A stretch of 64,000 nt of DNA, taken from positions 248,186 through 312,185 of the forward strand of contig NZ_KB902680.1 in the NCBI RefSeq assembly GCF_000379605.1, written 5' to 3'. The notes under the pieces are model-generated. The model was not told the origin of the DNA, searched no databases, and saw only the letters and a program-made list of their open reading frames with translations. This DNA comes from Rhizobium giardinii bv. giardinii H152 (GTDB lineage: Bacteria; Pseudomonadota; Alphaproteobacteria; Rhizobiales; Rhizobiaceae). Position 1 is the first letter of the stretch. Each line of letters starts with the position of its first letter. A program made the translations under genes and the position numbers. Of this stretch, positions 45,281-54,017 are shown in pieces.

Positions 45281-46579
45281 ATGAAACGCCTCCTCGAAGC
45301 CGAACTCATCTATGGGCGTCTGCTCGAAATTTCCGAGCCGCATCTGATTGCGCGTTACAACAAGGCGCTGCAGGGCTTTGGCCTGCGCCCGACGGGGCTT
45401 TCCTCGTTCCGGATCGACATGACCGGCTTTTCGCCGGACATTGCCGATGAACTCGGCGACCGCGACTATCTCGATCCGAACCGGGTCAACCGCCGCTTCA
45501 TCATCATGACGCCGGCGCAGGAGGAGCTTCCGGTCGTCCATACGAGCTTTTCCAATACGGCGGCGCTGATGCACGAGTTTTTCGCCGCCAATGCGCGCGC
45601 GATCAATGCGGTGACGATCAAGGATGCGCTCTACGGCGAGATCGAGGATTCGGTTTCGACCGTCAACGATATAGACGACCTGCTGTCGATCAACGAAGTG
45701 CATTTTCGCGTGCTGTCGGCCGAAGACATGCTCGGCAAGGCAGCCGAACTGAGGAGCCTGGTAGATCAACTGAAGACGGTACCGACCGCCTGGGCCGACG
45801 ATGCGATGTTGAACCGGATGGTCGAGCTTGCGAAGGTCACCGGCGACATCCGTGAGAATGCACTGGTACCCGATCAACTGGTGTTTCGCCACGACGCCTT
45901 CTGGGCCAATCATTTCGGCGGCGTCTACGTCTTTCTCGATGAGAAGACGACGACGGTGATTTGTGATCCTTCCGTGCCCGGTTTCCGCCGCTCGCGGCCG
46001 TGGCAGGTCGGCTATATCAGCCTCTCGGATCACCAGCGCATCTACGAGTTCCTGGCATCTACCAACCGGCTGCAACTGCCGCAGGCCTCCTGGGTGGAAA
46101 GTTCCGGCCTCTACCAGCATCGTGCGGACATGATCCTGCGCGGGCTGGTCAACCAGGCAGATCCGACAGCCGACCTCGACACGGTCGACGCGATCTGGCT
46201 GCAGACCTGGATGCACCGCAATTCGGCGCTGGTATCGTCGGATGGAGGCTATCCGTTCCTGCAGGCTATGATCCGCACGGTATCCGCGTCAGGCACGATC
46301 AAGATGCAGGAGGTCGCACCTGAAAACCGTTTCCTGCTCGTGCGCGCCGCGCCCGAGCATCCGGACCAGTGGCTAACCAACCGGCTGATCGCACAGCTGA
46401 ACCCGAGCGATTTCGTCTCCCGCTTCGTTTTTGACAAGCAGGGGTTTTATGCAGCCTATGAACATTACAGCGAAAAGTTCAGGGAATATGTTGTGGCGAC
46501 GCTGACCGGAACATATCTCAGGGACAAAGTGGCATTCCGTAAACGTCTTTACGGGCTCAAGGAGGACAGTAATGCTTGA
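45281..46579 (+). CDS. Unrecognised protein of the AAA+ cluster (possibly DUF6638-type)
   Basis: A 432-residue soluble protein without signal peptide or membrane helix. It starts MKRLLEAELIYGRLLEISEPHLIARYNKALQGFGLRPTGLSSFRIDMTGFSPDIADELGD. I recall a Rhizobiales family of unknown function (DUF6638) with this setting, but I cannot verify the assignment. No catalytic motif is apparent. Its last 8 bases overlap the start of the DUF2333-like gene, showing coupling. It is separated from the AAA+ gene by the inserted TA pair. Confidence 0.78.
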   Translation: MKRLLEAELIYGRLLEISEPHLIARYNKALQGFGLRPTGLSSFRIDMTGFSPDIADELGDRDYLDPNRVNRRFIIMTPAQEELPVVHTSFSNTAALMHEFFAANARAINAVTIKDALYGEIEDSVSTVNDIDDLLSINEVHFRVLSAEDMLGKAAELRSLVDQLKTVPTAWADDAMLNRMVELAKVTGDIRENALVPDQLVFRHDAFWANHFGGVYVFLDEKTTTVICDPSVPGFRRSRPWQVGYISLSDHQRIYEFLASTNRLQLPQASWVESSGLYQHRADMILRGLVNQADPTADLDTVDAIWLQTWMHRNSALVSSDGGYPFLQAMIRTVSASGTIKMQEVAPENRFLLVRAAPEHPDQWLTNRLIAQLNPSDFVSRFVFDKQGFYAAYEHYSEKFREYVVATLTGTYLRDKVAFRKRLYGLKEDSNA

Positions 46580-47699
46580 TCCGATCGTCGCGTTTTTCCA
46601 GCGTGTGTTTTCCGCGATCGGCCGCGGCATTGGCCTGGTGATAGCCGGGATCCTTTTTCCCTTCATTGCCGCCGGCAATTGGTACCGGGGCCGCAGCTGG
46701 ATCATCAAGGGGCCGATCGGCATCGGCCTTCTGGTGCTGATTGCGCTCTACGGATATTTCATCTGGCAGACGCAGGCCTGGACCAATTTTAATCCGGACT
46801 ATGTCAACACATACAATTTTTCAGAACGCAAGAACGATGCCGGCCTTCCTGTAAAGGTTGCCGGCGGCCAGACGGCACCCGCCAATACCTGCGAGCGATC
46901 GGCCATCGTCGACGTAACGGCCGATCTGATCGACTACAATGTCAATCAGAATGCCTGGATTTCGTCGATGATCCTCTACAAGGCCGGCCTGTTCGGCATG
47001 GATTGGGACCACACCCCGTGGTTCGACAACAAGGCCTCCTTCCAGCGCGGTGTCAACGAGGCGGTGCGCCGCACGACGGTCGAACTTGTCGATTCCCTTG
47101 TCCGCATGCGTGGCACGTCCGGCATCAATCCGCTGCTGCAAAGCGTGCGCAGCAAGATGCAATACGAGGAAAGCAACTGGTATTTCGGCCTCTCGCCCTT
47201 CGGCCCGCTGACGCCGACGCCGTCGCAGTATCGCGCGGCGATGAAAGATCTTCGGACCTTCAACGACGAGCTCGTCAGATGCTCGGCGACGTTCGATGCT
47301 CGCGCCGACAATTTCCTGGAATTCATGGACAGGATCGCAAGCTCGATCGGCAGCACCTCGGCGATGCTGCGCGAGCGCTCGGAAAATTTCAACGGTGGCT
47401 GGTTCGATACACGGGCCGATGACCGCTTCTGGTTCGCCTATGGGCAGCTCTACGGCTATTACGGCGTCCTGACGGCGGCTGGCGCCGATTTCGACGGGAT
47501 CATCACCCAGCGTGGCCTGGCGCCCATCTGGGCGGAGAGCATCAAGCAACTGCGGGCGTCCCTGCGCATCCAGCCCTTGATCATCTCGAACGGCAAGGAA
47601 GATGGCTGGATCATGCCGACCCATCTGGCAACGCTCGGCTTCTATGTCCTGCGCGTCCGCTCCAACCTCGTCGAAATGCGCGACATTCTGGCCCGATAA
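46572..47699 (+). CDS. Membrane-anchored DUF2333-like protein
   Basis: A 375-residue protein with hydrophobic segments at about 15-35 and 48-66 ([19 protein letters not shown]) and a long soluble part. The soluble part contains [59 protein letters not shown], a pattern I associate with DUF2333. It probably anchors the cluster's product to the inner membrane with the bulk in the periplasm. It is the last gene before a strong terminator. Function unknown. Confidence 0.78.
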   Translation: MLDPIVAFFQRVFSAIGRGIGLVIAGILFPFIAAGNWYRGRSWIIKGPIGIGLLVLIALYGYFIWQTQAWTNFNPDYVNTYNFSERKNDAGLPVKVAGGQTAPANTCERSAIVDVTADLIDYNVNQNAWISSMILYKAGLFGMDWDHTPWFDNKASFQRGVNEAVRRTTVELVDSLVRMRGTSGINPLLQSVRSKMQYEESNWYFGLSPFGPLTPTPSQYRAAMKDLRTFNDELVRCSATFDARADNFLEFMDRIASSIGSTSAMLRERSENFNGGWFDTRADDRFWFAYGQLYGYYGVLTAAGADFDGIITQRGLAPIWAESIKQLRASLRIQPLIISNGKEDGWIMPTHLATLGFYVLRVRSNLVEMRDILAR

Positions 47700-47720
47700 G
47701 CCGCGGCTGCCTGTGTTTCA

Positions 47721-47755
47721 GGCGGGTGAACTCCGGTTCGCCCGCCTTTTTGTTC
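47721..47755 (+). terminator. Rho-independent terminator of the AAA+ cluster
   Basis: An 11-base stem GGCGGGTGAAC/GTTCGCCCGCC (one G-U pair) with loop TCCG followed by TTTTTGTT, 22 bases after the DUF2333-like stop. It fixes the right end of the cluster. Confidence 0.9.
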
Positions 47756-47874
47756 GATTTGAACATTCCTTGTCGTTTTTGACCTATCCGGCGGCAAACC
47801 AGGGTGTGGCCAGAAGGCCCGCTTCGCGCTCTTATGCTTACAGACAAAAAAGGGTGGAAGGGGAGAGACACCAT

Positions 47875-49554
47875 ATGGCCGAGGTCAAGTCCGATATCGA
47901 AATAGCCCGCGCAGCCAACAAGAGGCCGATCCTGGAGATCGGCGCAAAGCTCGGAATTCCACCGGAAGATCTGCTTCCCTACGGCCATGACAAGGCAAAG
48001 ATCGGCGCCGATTTCATATCCCGGCAAAAGGAGAGGAGAGACGGCCGGCTGATCCTCGTCACGGCAATCAACCCGACGCCTGCCGGTGAAGGCAAGACGA
48101 CGACGACCGTGGGTCTCGGCGACGGGCTGAACCGGATCGGCAAGAAAGCCATCGTTTGCATTCGCGAGGCCTCCCTCGGCCCCTGTTTCGGCGTCAAGGG
48201 CGGAGCGGCCGGCGGCGGCTATGCGCAGGTCGTGCCGATGGAGGACATCAATCTCCATTTTACCGGAGATTTCCATGCCATCACTTCGGCCCATAACCTG
48301 TTGTCGGCTCTGATCGACAATCACATCTATTGGGGCAACGAGCAGAACATCGACATTCGCCGCATTGCCTGGCGCCGCGTCATGGATATGAACGACCGTG
48401 CCTTGCGCCATATCGTCGGCCCGCTCGGCGGCGTTGCCAATGGCTATCCGCGCGAGACCGGCTTCGACATCACCGTCGCATCGGAGGTCATGGCGATCCT
48501 GTGCCTTGCCACCGACCTCAAGGATCTCGAAGCGCGCCTCGGCAACATCATCATCGCTTACCGGCGTGACAAGACGCCGGTCTTTGCCCGCGATATCAAG
48601 GCGGACGGCGCCATGACCGTGCTGCTCAAAGATGCGATGCAGCCCAATCTCGTGCAGACGCTGGAAAACAATCCGGCCTTTGTTCATGGCGGCCCGTTTG
48701 CCAATATCGCCCATGGCTGCAATTCCGTGGTGGCGACGACGACGGCCCTGAAACTTGCCGATTACGTCGTCACCGAAGCCGGGTTCGGCGCCGATCTCGG
48801 GGCAGAGAAGTTCTTCGATATCAAGTGCCGCAAGGCCGGCCTCAAACCGGATGTCGCGGTGGTCGTCGCAACGGCCCGCGCCATGAAGATGAACGGCGGT
48901 GTGAAGAAAGAGGATCTCGGCCAGGAGAATGTCGACGCGGTCCGCAAAGGCTGCGCCAATCTCGGCCGCCACGTCCAGAACGTCAAGAAGTTCGGCGTTC
49001 CCGTGGTCGTCGCGATCAACCATTTCACGCTGGATACCGAAGCCGAAATAGAGGCGATCAAGAATTTCGTCGCCACGCTCGGCGCTGAGGCAATTCTGTG
49101 CAGGCACTGGGCGGAGGGCTCGGCCGGTATCGAGGATCTGGCCCGCAAAGTCGTACAACTGGCGGAAAATGGCCGCTCGCAGTTTTCGCCGCTCTATCCC
49201 GATGACATGTCGCTGTTCCACAAGATCGAGACCATCGCCAAGGATATCTACCACGCCGGCGAAGTGATCGCCGACAAGAGCGTGCGCGATCAACTGCATG
49301 CATGGGAAGCGCAGGGCTACCGCCATCTGCCGATCTGCATGGCGAAGACCCAATACTCTTTTTCGACCGATCCAAATCTGCGCGGCGCGCCGACGGGCCA
49401 TACGGTGCCGATCCGAGAAGTCCGGCTATCGGCTGGCGCTGGCTTCATCGTCGTCATCACCGGCGAGATCATGACCATGCCGGGCCTTCCGAGGGCGCCG
49501 TCGTCGGAGAAGATCTTCCTCAATGAAGCGGGATACATCGAGGGACTGTTTTAG
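47875..49554 (+). CDS. fhs: Formate-tetrahydrofolate ligase
   Basis: A 559-residue Fhs that makes 10-formyl-THF from formate, THF and ATP. It has [25 protein letters not shown] (P-loop, about 59-83), [36 protein letters not shown] (about 99-134) and the C-terminal [14 protein letters not shown]. The ATG at 47875 with GGGGAGAG upstream is the true start; a longer open frame overlaps the terminator and previous gene. It is monocistronic by its surroundings. Confidence 0.97.
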   Translation: MAEVKSDIEIARAANKRPILEIGAKLGIPPEDLLPYGHDKAKIGADFISRQKERRDGRLILVTAINPTPAGEGKTTTTVGLGDGLNRIGKKAIVCIREASLGPCFGVKGGAAGGGYAQVVPMEDINLHFTGDFHAITSAHNLLSALIDNHIYWGNEQNIDIRRIAWRRVMDMNDRALRHIVGPLGGVANGYPRETGFDITVASEVMAILCLATDLKDLEARLGNIIIAYRRDKTPVFARDIKADGAMTVLLKDAMQPNLVQTLENNPAFVHGGPFANIAHGCNSVVATTTALKLADYVVTEAGFGADLGAEKFFDIKCRKAGLKPDVAVVVATARAMKMNGGVKKEDLGQENVDAVRKGCANLGRHVQNVKKFGVPVVVAINHFTLDTEAEIEAIKNFVATLGAEAILCRHWAEGSAGIEDLARKVVQLAENGRSQFSPLYPDDMSLFHKIETIAKDIYHAGEVIADKSVRDQLHAWEAQGYRHLPICMAKTQYSFSTDPNLRGAPTGHTVPIREVRLSAGAGFIVVITGEIMTMPGLPRAPSSEKIFLNEAGYIEGLF

Positions 49555-49610
49555 TCTCCGTCACTCGAGGATCCCGAACGAGGTGTGCGGGGCCCTTGAT
49601 CGGCGACGCG

Positions 49611-50120
49611 CTAGTTATAGGTTCCGAGATAGTCAACCTTGCCGACGGCCACGCCCCGGTTGCGCAGGATGTCGTATGTCGTGGTGACGTGAAAGAAGAA
49701 GTTCGGCAGCGCGAATTTCAAAAGATAGTCGACACCGGTGAAGGTAAACTTCAGCTTGCCGAAGCTGATCGTCACCTCCCTGTCTTCGCTCTTCTCCAGG
49801 TCGGATGGCTTGACGGTCTCGAGATAGGCGATCGTCTTGGCGATGCGTTCGCGCAGCTCGGCAAAGTTCTTTTCTTCATCGGGAAAGCTTGGGGCGGGAA
49901 CGCCGGTCAGACGGCCGATGGCGTTTTTCGACGTGTCGCTGACGCGCTGGATCTGGCCGGATAGGGGCAACATGTCCGGCGCAAGGCGTGCGTTGAACAG
50001 ATCATCCAGCGGTACCTTCTTTTCGGCCGCATGGGCTTCGGCCTTGTCGAGCAGTCCGGCAAGGACGTTCAGCGCGCGGATGAAGACGGGAACCGAGATT
50101 TTGTACATGGAAACAGGCAT
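49611..50120 (-). CDS. DUF1993-like protein
   Basis: A 169-residue protein. MPVSMYKISVPVFIRALNVLAGLLDKAEAHA and the later LPNFFFHVTTTYDILRNRGVAVGKVDYLG (about 138-166) match the DUF1993 pattern of small DinB-like four-helix proteins. AAGGATTG precedes the ATG at 50120. It is convergent with fhs. Function unknown. Confidence 0.82.
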   Translation of the reverse strand: MPVSMYKISVPVFIRALNVLAGLLDKAEAHAAEKKVPLDDLFNARLAPDMLPLSGQIQRVSDTSKNAIGRLTGVPAPSFPDEEKNFAELRERIAKTIAYLETVKPSDLEKSEDREVTISFGKLKFTFTGVDYLLKFALPNFFFHVTTTYDILRNRGVAVGKVDYLGTYN

Positions 50121-50267
50121 GGGGCAATCCTTTGCAATGGGGAGCCAGCCCGGGTTCAAGGCCAGCGCTCTCAGCAGATGGTATCCGATCCTGCTGCTGG
50201 CAAGATGACGAGAGCACCCGTCACGCAACTATTCATGCCGGAGGCGCGCGAGACGGATCAATGGTCT

Positions 50268-51080
50268 TCAGCGGCAGTAGCGATAGCCGTTCTTGCGCTC
50301 GAGCACGTCGAAATGCAGATGGGTTTCATGAGCCGCGTCGCTGCCGGGATCAAGCACGGTCTTGAAATAGAGGCAGCCTGTCGCCGTCACCGCCCGCTGG
50401 AAGGCGCCGGCCAGGGTCGAGTCCTCGTCGCGCGGCCGGATTTCGATCGATTTGCCGCTTTTGAACGTGAAGGACGCGATGTCTATGGCGTTGCCGCGTG
50501 CATGTTCGGAGATTTTTCCGGTCGTGCCGTTGTTCCGCAACCGGCAGACATAGCTTGATGCCTGGTTGATTGTCGCCAGTGGTCCTTCGCTTGGCAGCGC
50601 CGCCTTGGCCGCCGGAATAACCGCTTCCTTCGTCCAGCGGGCGAGCTCCAGCGCCGTTTCGCAGCGCATCTTACCTTCGGGTTTCAGTGCGACGCCCGGA
50701 AGCACCATGTCGAGTGTCAGCGGCTTGTCGATGCCGCAGCCTTTGCCGTCATCGATCCGTTTCTCCTCCTTGAAGGTCGCACCAATCTGTTTCAGGGCGG
50801 CCAGGCAGGCGTCATACTCCTTGCTGTCCTCCGGCTCGATTGTCAGCACGGGTTCGGGCTCCGTTTCCGGTTTTTCCGTCAAGGGCTTGGCATGGTCCGG
50901 GATTGGAAGGGGTTTCTCGTCCCTGTCCGTCTTGGGAGCGTCCTTCTCGCTTTTTTCCTCCGCCGGCTTTGAAGTCTCCGCCTCTGTCGGCTTTTTCTCG
51001 GGGAGGGGACCTGTTTTCGGAAGGCTCGCGCCTGCGAGGAGGGTGACCGATAGAAGACAGGCGACGATTCGAAGGTGCAT
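50268..51080 (-). CDS. Secreted extensin-like C-terminal domain protein
   Basis: A 270-residue exported protein: signal peptide MHLRIVACLLSVTLLAGA, then a Lys/Pro/Glu-rich linker (about 22-90), then an extensin-like C-terminal domain. That domain contains YVCRLRNNGTTGKISEHARGNAIDIASF (about 180-207) and DAAHETHLHFDV (about 250-261). The SEHARGNAID and HxHFD motifs resemble LAS/D-Ala-D-Ala metallopeptidase zinc sites, so a peptidoglycan role is plausible. GGAGCTC lies upstream of the ATG. Confidence 0.88.
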   Translation of the reverse strand: MHLRIVACLLSVTLLAGASLPKTGPLPEKKPTEAETSKPAEEKSEKDAPKTDRDEKPLPIPDHAKPLTEKPETEPEPVLTIEPEDSKEYDACLAALKQIGATFKEEKRIDDGKGCGIDKPLTLDMVLPGVALKPEGKMRCETALELARWTKEAVIPAAKAALPSEGPLATINQASSYVCRLRNNGTTGKISEHARGNAIDIASFTFKSGKSIEIRPRDEDSTLAGAFQRAVTATGCLYFKTVLDPGSDAAHETHLHFDVLERKNGYRYCR

Positions 51081-51236
51081 GAACGAGCTCCGGTCCTGCC
51101 AATGTGGCAGGGGCACGTCCACAACGCATTCGGGCGGGAATGGTTGCATTGCAGCCGCCGGACGCCGGATCGTTGCCAATTCGGCACGCGCCGGGATCGG
51201 GACGCCGGAGTTTACCAAAAGTATGATATTATTTGT

Positions 51237-51251
51237 TGACAGTTATACTCA
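51237..51251. promoter_or_regulatory. RirA-type iron-responsive box upstream of the TonB receptor
   Basis: TGA-CAGTTATAC-TCA fits the rhizobial IRO consensus TGA-N9-TCA bound by RirA. It lies 125 bases before the receptor ATG and overlaps a TTGACA -35 candidate (51236-51241), so iron-replete repression would be sterically simple. Confidence 0.55.
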
Positions 51252-51375
51252 TGTTTTCTAACCGATGGCGAACGAGGGCAGTTCCAGCTGCCCATATTTC
51301 GTCGCCCGTACCTAGCCAGCCCTTTGAGCACAGCGTCTCAGCAGCCAGCCCGGTGAATTTGTCAAAGGACTGACT

Positions 51376-53592
51376 ATGATTACCCGGCATCACTGCGCTG
51401 CCCTCTTGGCTTGTGCGGCGTTTTTCTCTGCCACTTTCCCTGCCTGTGTTTCCCTGGCGCAGGACGCCACGGCGACAGCGGCTGCCGACGATGAGAGCAC
51501 GACAGTGCTGGAAAAGCTGTCGGTCAAGGCTAGTAAGAAGACCGGTGTTGCAGACACTCCGCTTGCGACGGAAACGACCGCCGAGGACATTCAGGACAAT
51601 CAGGTTTCCTCGTTTAGCGATCTGGGCCGCACGCTGCAGCCCGGCGTTGGTTTCAATCGGGCCAATGGCAGCGTCAATATTCGCGGGTTGGATGGCGCGC
51701 GGGTCCAGACGACGATCGATGGCATCGTCATTCCTTATCTCGATGACGGCGCGCGTGATGCCGACGGAGGCATCGACAGCTTCGATTTCGACACACTTTC
51801 GGCAGCCGACATCGTCCGCGGCGCAGATTCGAGCCGCGCCGGCGATGGCGCTCTCGGTGGCGCCGTGGTGCTTCGCACGCTGCAGCCGGAGGACTTGATC
51901 GTCGACGGCAAGACCTGGGGTGGCATCTTCAAGTTCACCTATGACAGCACGGACGAAAGCTGGGGGACGTCAACGGCAGTGGCGGCCCAATACGGCAGCA
52001 CCGCCGTCCTGTTTCAGGGTGGTTACAAGAGGGGCAACGAAACCGACAATGCCGGCACGTCCGACATCTATGGTGCGGGCCGCTCGGAGCCCAATCCCGC
52101 CGATTTCGACCAGAAGAACGTGCTGGTGAAGGTCAAGCAATATACCGATACCGGCCACACCTTCACGCTGACCGGCGAACGCTTCCACCGCGACGAGGAC
52201 ATCGACCTCAGAACCAAACAGAGCACCTTCGGCAACTATCGGCCGGGTGACCTGGACGGCAACGAGGATATCAAGCGCGATCGTGTTTCGCTGACTTACG
52301 AATTCGAAGCCGTAGACGACGATGCGCTGATAGATGCGGCCAACGCCGTCTTCTACTGGCAGGACCTGACCCGCGACAGCGGCGAGGCGGGATATCGCTC
52401 CAGGTCGGCCGTCGGCGATTATTGGCGCAACAGCGAGGTAAAAAACCGCTCTGTCGGCGCCGCCGGTTCGATGGAGAAGTCGTTCGACACCGGGCGGCTC
52501 AACCATACCGTTCGGCTTGGCGGTGATTTCTCGATCGGCCAGACGACGCAATATTCCTCCGGCGACGACAGCTGCGATACCACCCCCGCTCCGGCCTGCG
52601 ATTTCCTGCACACCAACCAGGCGGACATGCCGGATGTCGACAGCCGGAAATTCGGCATCTATCTCGAAAACGAGGTTGCTATCGGCGACAGCGCTTTCTC
52701 GCTGACACCCGGCCTCCGTTACGACTGGTACGACCAGTCGCCCCAGGAAACGGCCGCCTACACTGCCAATCCAAATTATAACGGCCTGCCTGCCGGCCAA
52801 AGCGGCGACGCCGTTTCGCCGAAGCTGCTTGCCAAATACGAAGCAGTGCCTGATGTCGAATTCTTCGCCCAGTGGGCGATGGGGTTCCGCTCGCCGACGG
52901 CAAACGAGCTCTACCTCGATTACGGCGGTCCAGGCACTTATCTCAGGCTGGGAAATCCCAACCTGAAGCCGGAAACCAGCAATGGTTTCGAAATCGGCGC
53001 CAATCTCGGCGACGAGGATTTTGGCGGGCGCATCGCCGGTTTCTACAACCGCTACCGCAACTTCATCGATACCGATGCCGCACCCGTCCAGGATCCCGCC
53101 AACTACCCGAACGGGATCACCCAATACCTCAACCGCGATCGGGTGCGCATCTACGGCGTCGAGCTCTCTGCCCACAAGTCCTTCGCATCCGGCTTCCATA
53201 TCAACGGTTCGCTCACCTATGCGAATGGTGAGGACCTCGAAACCGGCCTGAAACTCGGCTCCGTGGCACCGTTGAAGGGCGTCATCGGGGCAGGCTACGC
53301 AACGGAAACCTGGGGCGCCGATGTGACCTTCATCGCCGTGAAAGCAGTGTCCAGCAATTCGGACGCGACCTTCAAGGCGCCCGGATATGGCCTCGTCGAC
53401 CTGACGGGCTGGTGGAAACCGGAAAAAGTCGAAGATCTGACGGTAAGGGCAGGCGTCTACAATATTTTCGACCAGGAATATTACGACGCCATCAGCGTGC
53501 GTGATGTGACCCTCTCCGCGGCATCACCGGATAGGGCCTATTATTCCGAGCCGGGGCGAACATTCAAGATCTCCCTGACCCAGCGCTTTTAA
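51376..53592 (+). CDS. TonB-dependent outer-membrane receptor, heme/hemoglobin type
   Basis: A 738-residue receptor with signal peptide (cleavage near SLAQ). The plug contains VSSFSDLGRTLQPGVGFNRANGSVNIRGLDGARVQTTIDGI (about 76-117), followed by the 22-strand barrel ending in aromatic RTFKISLTQRF. FRSPTANELYL and GNPNLKPE (about 510-536) are the FRAP and NPNL boxes typical of heme receptors (ShmR/HmuR/HemR). The heme-ligand His usually found between these boxes is absent here. A RirA-type box lies upstream; no hmu ABC genes are nearby. Confidence 0.88.
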   Translation: MITRHHCAALLACAAFFSATFPACVSLAQDATATAAADDESTTVLEKLSVKASKKTGVADTPLATETTAEDIQDNQVSSFSDLGRTLQPGVGFNRANGSVNIRGLDGARVQTTIDGIVIPYLDDGARDADGGIDSFDFDTLSAADIVRGADSSRAGDGALGGAVVLRTLQPEDLIVDGKTWGGIFKFTYDSTDESWGTSTAVAAQYGSTAVLFQGGYKRGNETDNAGTSDIYGAGRSEPNPADFDQKNVLVKVKQYTDTGHTFTLTGERFHRDEDIDLRTKQSTFGNYRPGDLDGNEDIKRDRVSLTYEFEAVDDDALIDAANAVFYWQDLTRDSGEAGYRSRSAVGDYWRNSEVKNRSVGAAGSMEKSFDTGRLNHTVRLGGDFSIGQTTQYSSGDDSCDTTPAPACDFLHTNQADMPDVDSRKFGIYLENEVAIGDSAFSLTPGLRYDWYDQSPQETAAYTANPNYNGLPAGQSGDAVSPKLLAKYEAVPDVEFFAQWAMGFRSPTANELYLDYGGPGTYLRLGNPNLKPETSNGFEIGANLGDEDFGGRIAGFYNRYRNFIDTDAAPVQDPANYPNGITQYLNRDRVRIYGVELSAHKSFASGFHINGSLTYANGEDLETGLKLGSVAPLKGVIGAGYATETWGADVTFIAVKAVSSNSDATFKAPGYGLVDLTGWWKPEKVEDLTVRAGVYNIFDQEYYDAISVRDVTLSAASPDRAYYSEPGRTFKISLTQRF

Positions 53593-53827
53593 AGGCGGGC
53601 CCAGGATGAATAATAGGAAATGGAGCTGCTGCTGCTTTCCTTTCTCTCGCTCGTGACCCTGCCAACTATGGGCACCTACTCGGCCCCGAAGGCTGCCGGG
53701 CTTGCGGCCACGCGCTCGATCCGCTGAGTTGAAGGGGCGTCCAGGCACGGAAATAGACCACGCCGCCCGCTTGATGCGGGATCGGCGCGCGGCGGGAAAT
53801 GCCCGATATTTTTCCGCCGTCGCCCGC

Positions 53828-53856
53828 TTGCGCAATCTTTCGTCTCACGCTAACAC
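53828..53856 (+). promoter_or_regulatory. Promoter of trpL/trpE(G)
   Basis: TTGCGC (53828-53833), a 17-base spacer and TAACAC (53851-53856) end 7 bases before the trpL ATG. Transcription would start at or next to that ATG. This agrees with the leaderless trpL mRNA known in Sinorhizobium meliloti. Confidence 0.6.
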
Positions 53857-53863
53857 TTTCGCC

Positions 53864-53908
53864 ATGACACAGGCACGCATCCTTTCGATCTGGTGGTGGG
53901 CTCGCTGA
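53864..53908 (+). CDS. trpL: trp operon leader peptide
   Basis: A 14-residue leader, MTQARILSIWWWAR, with three consecutive Trp codons. It differs from the S. meliloti leader ([14 protein letters not shown]) in the N-terminal half but keeps SIWWWAR. It senses charged tRNA-Trp by ribosome attenuation upstream of trpE(G). In S. meliloti both the released RNA (rnTrpL) and the peptide act in trans; whether this variant does so is unknown. Confidence 0.93.
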   Translation: MTQARILSIWWWAR

Positions 53909-53943
53909 AGCGGCCTTGACCAGTCATGCGTGATTGAGACGAT

Positions 53944-53975
53944 AAGCCGCCCGGAAGTTTCGAGGCGGCTTTTTT
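53944..53975 (+). terminator. trp attenuator terminator
   Basis: AAGCCGCC (53944-53951) pairs with GGCGGCTT (53964-53971), 12-base loop, followed by a T-run. It lies between trpL and trpE(G). The upstream GAAGCGGCC segment just after trpL can compete for GGC pairing as an antiterminator. Confidence 0.9.
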
Positions 53976-54017
53976 GTATTCGGGCCGCAGGAATGACGGG
54001 CCTGAACGGAGCGAAAA

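Noticed and set aside
47611-49401. A 596-codon minus-strand frame opposite fhs
   Set aside because: Antisense to a gene with unmistakable motifs, and it crosses the strong terminator at 47721-47755.
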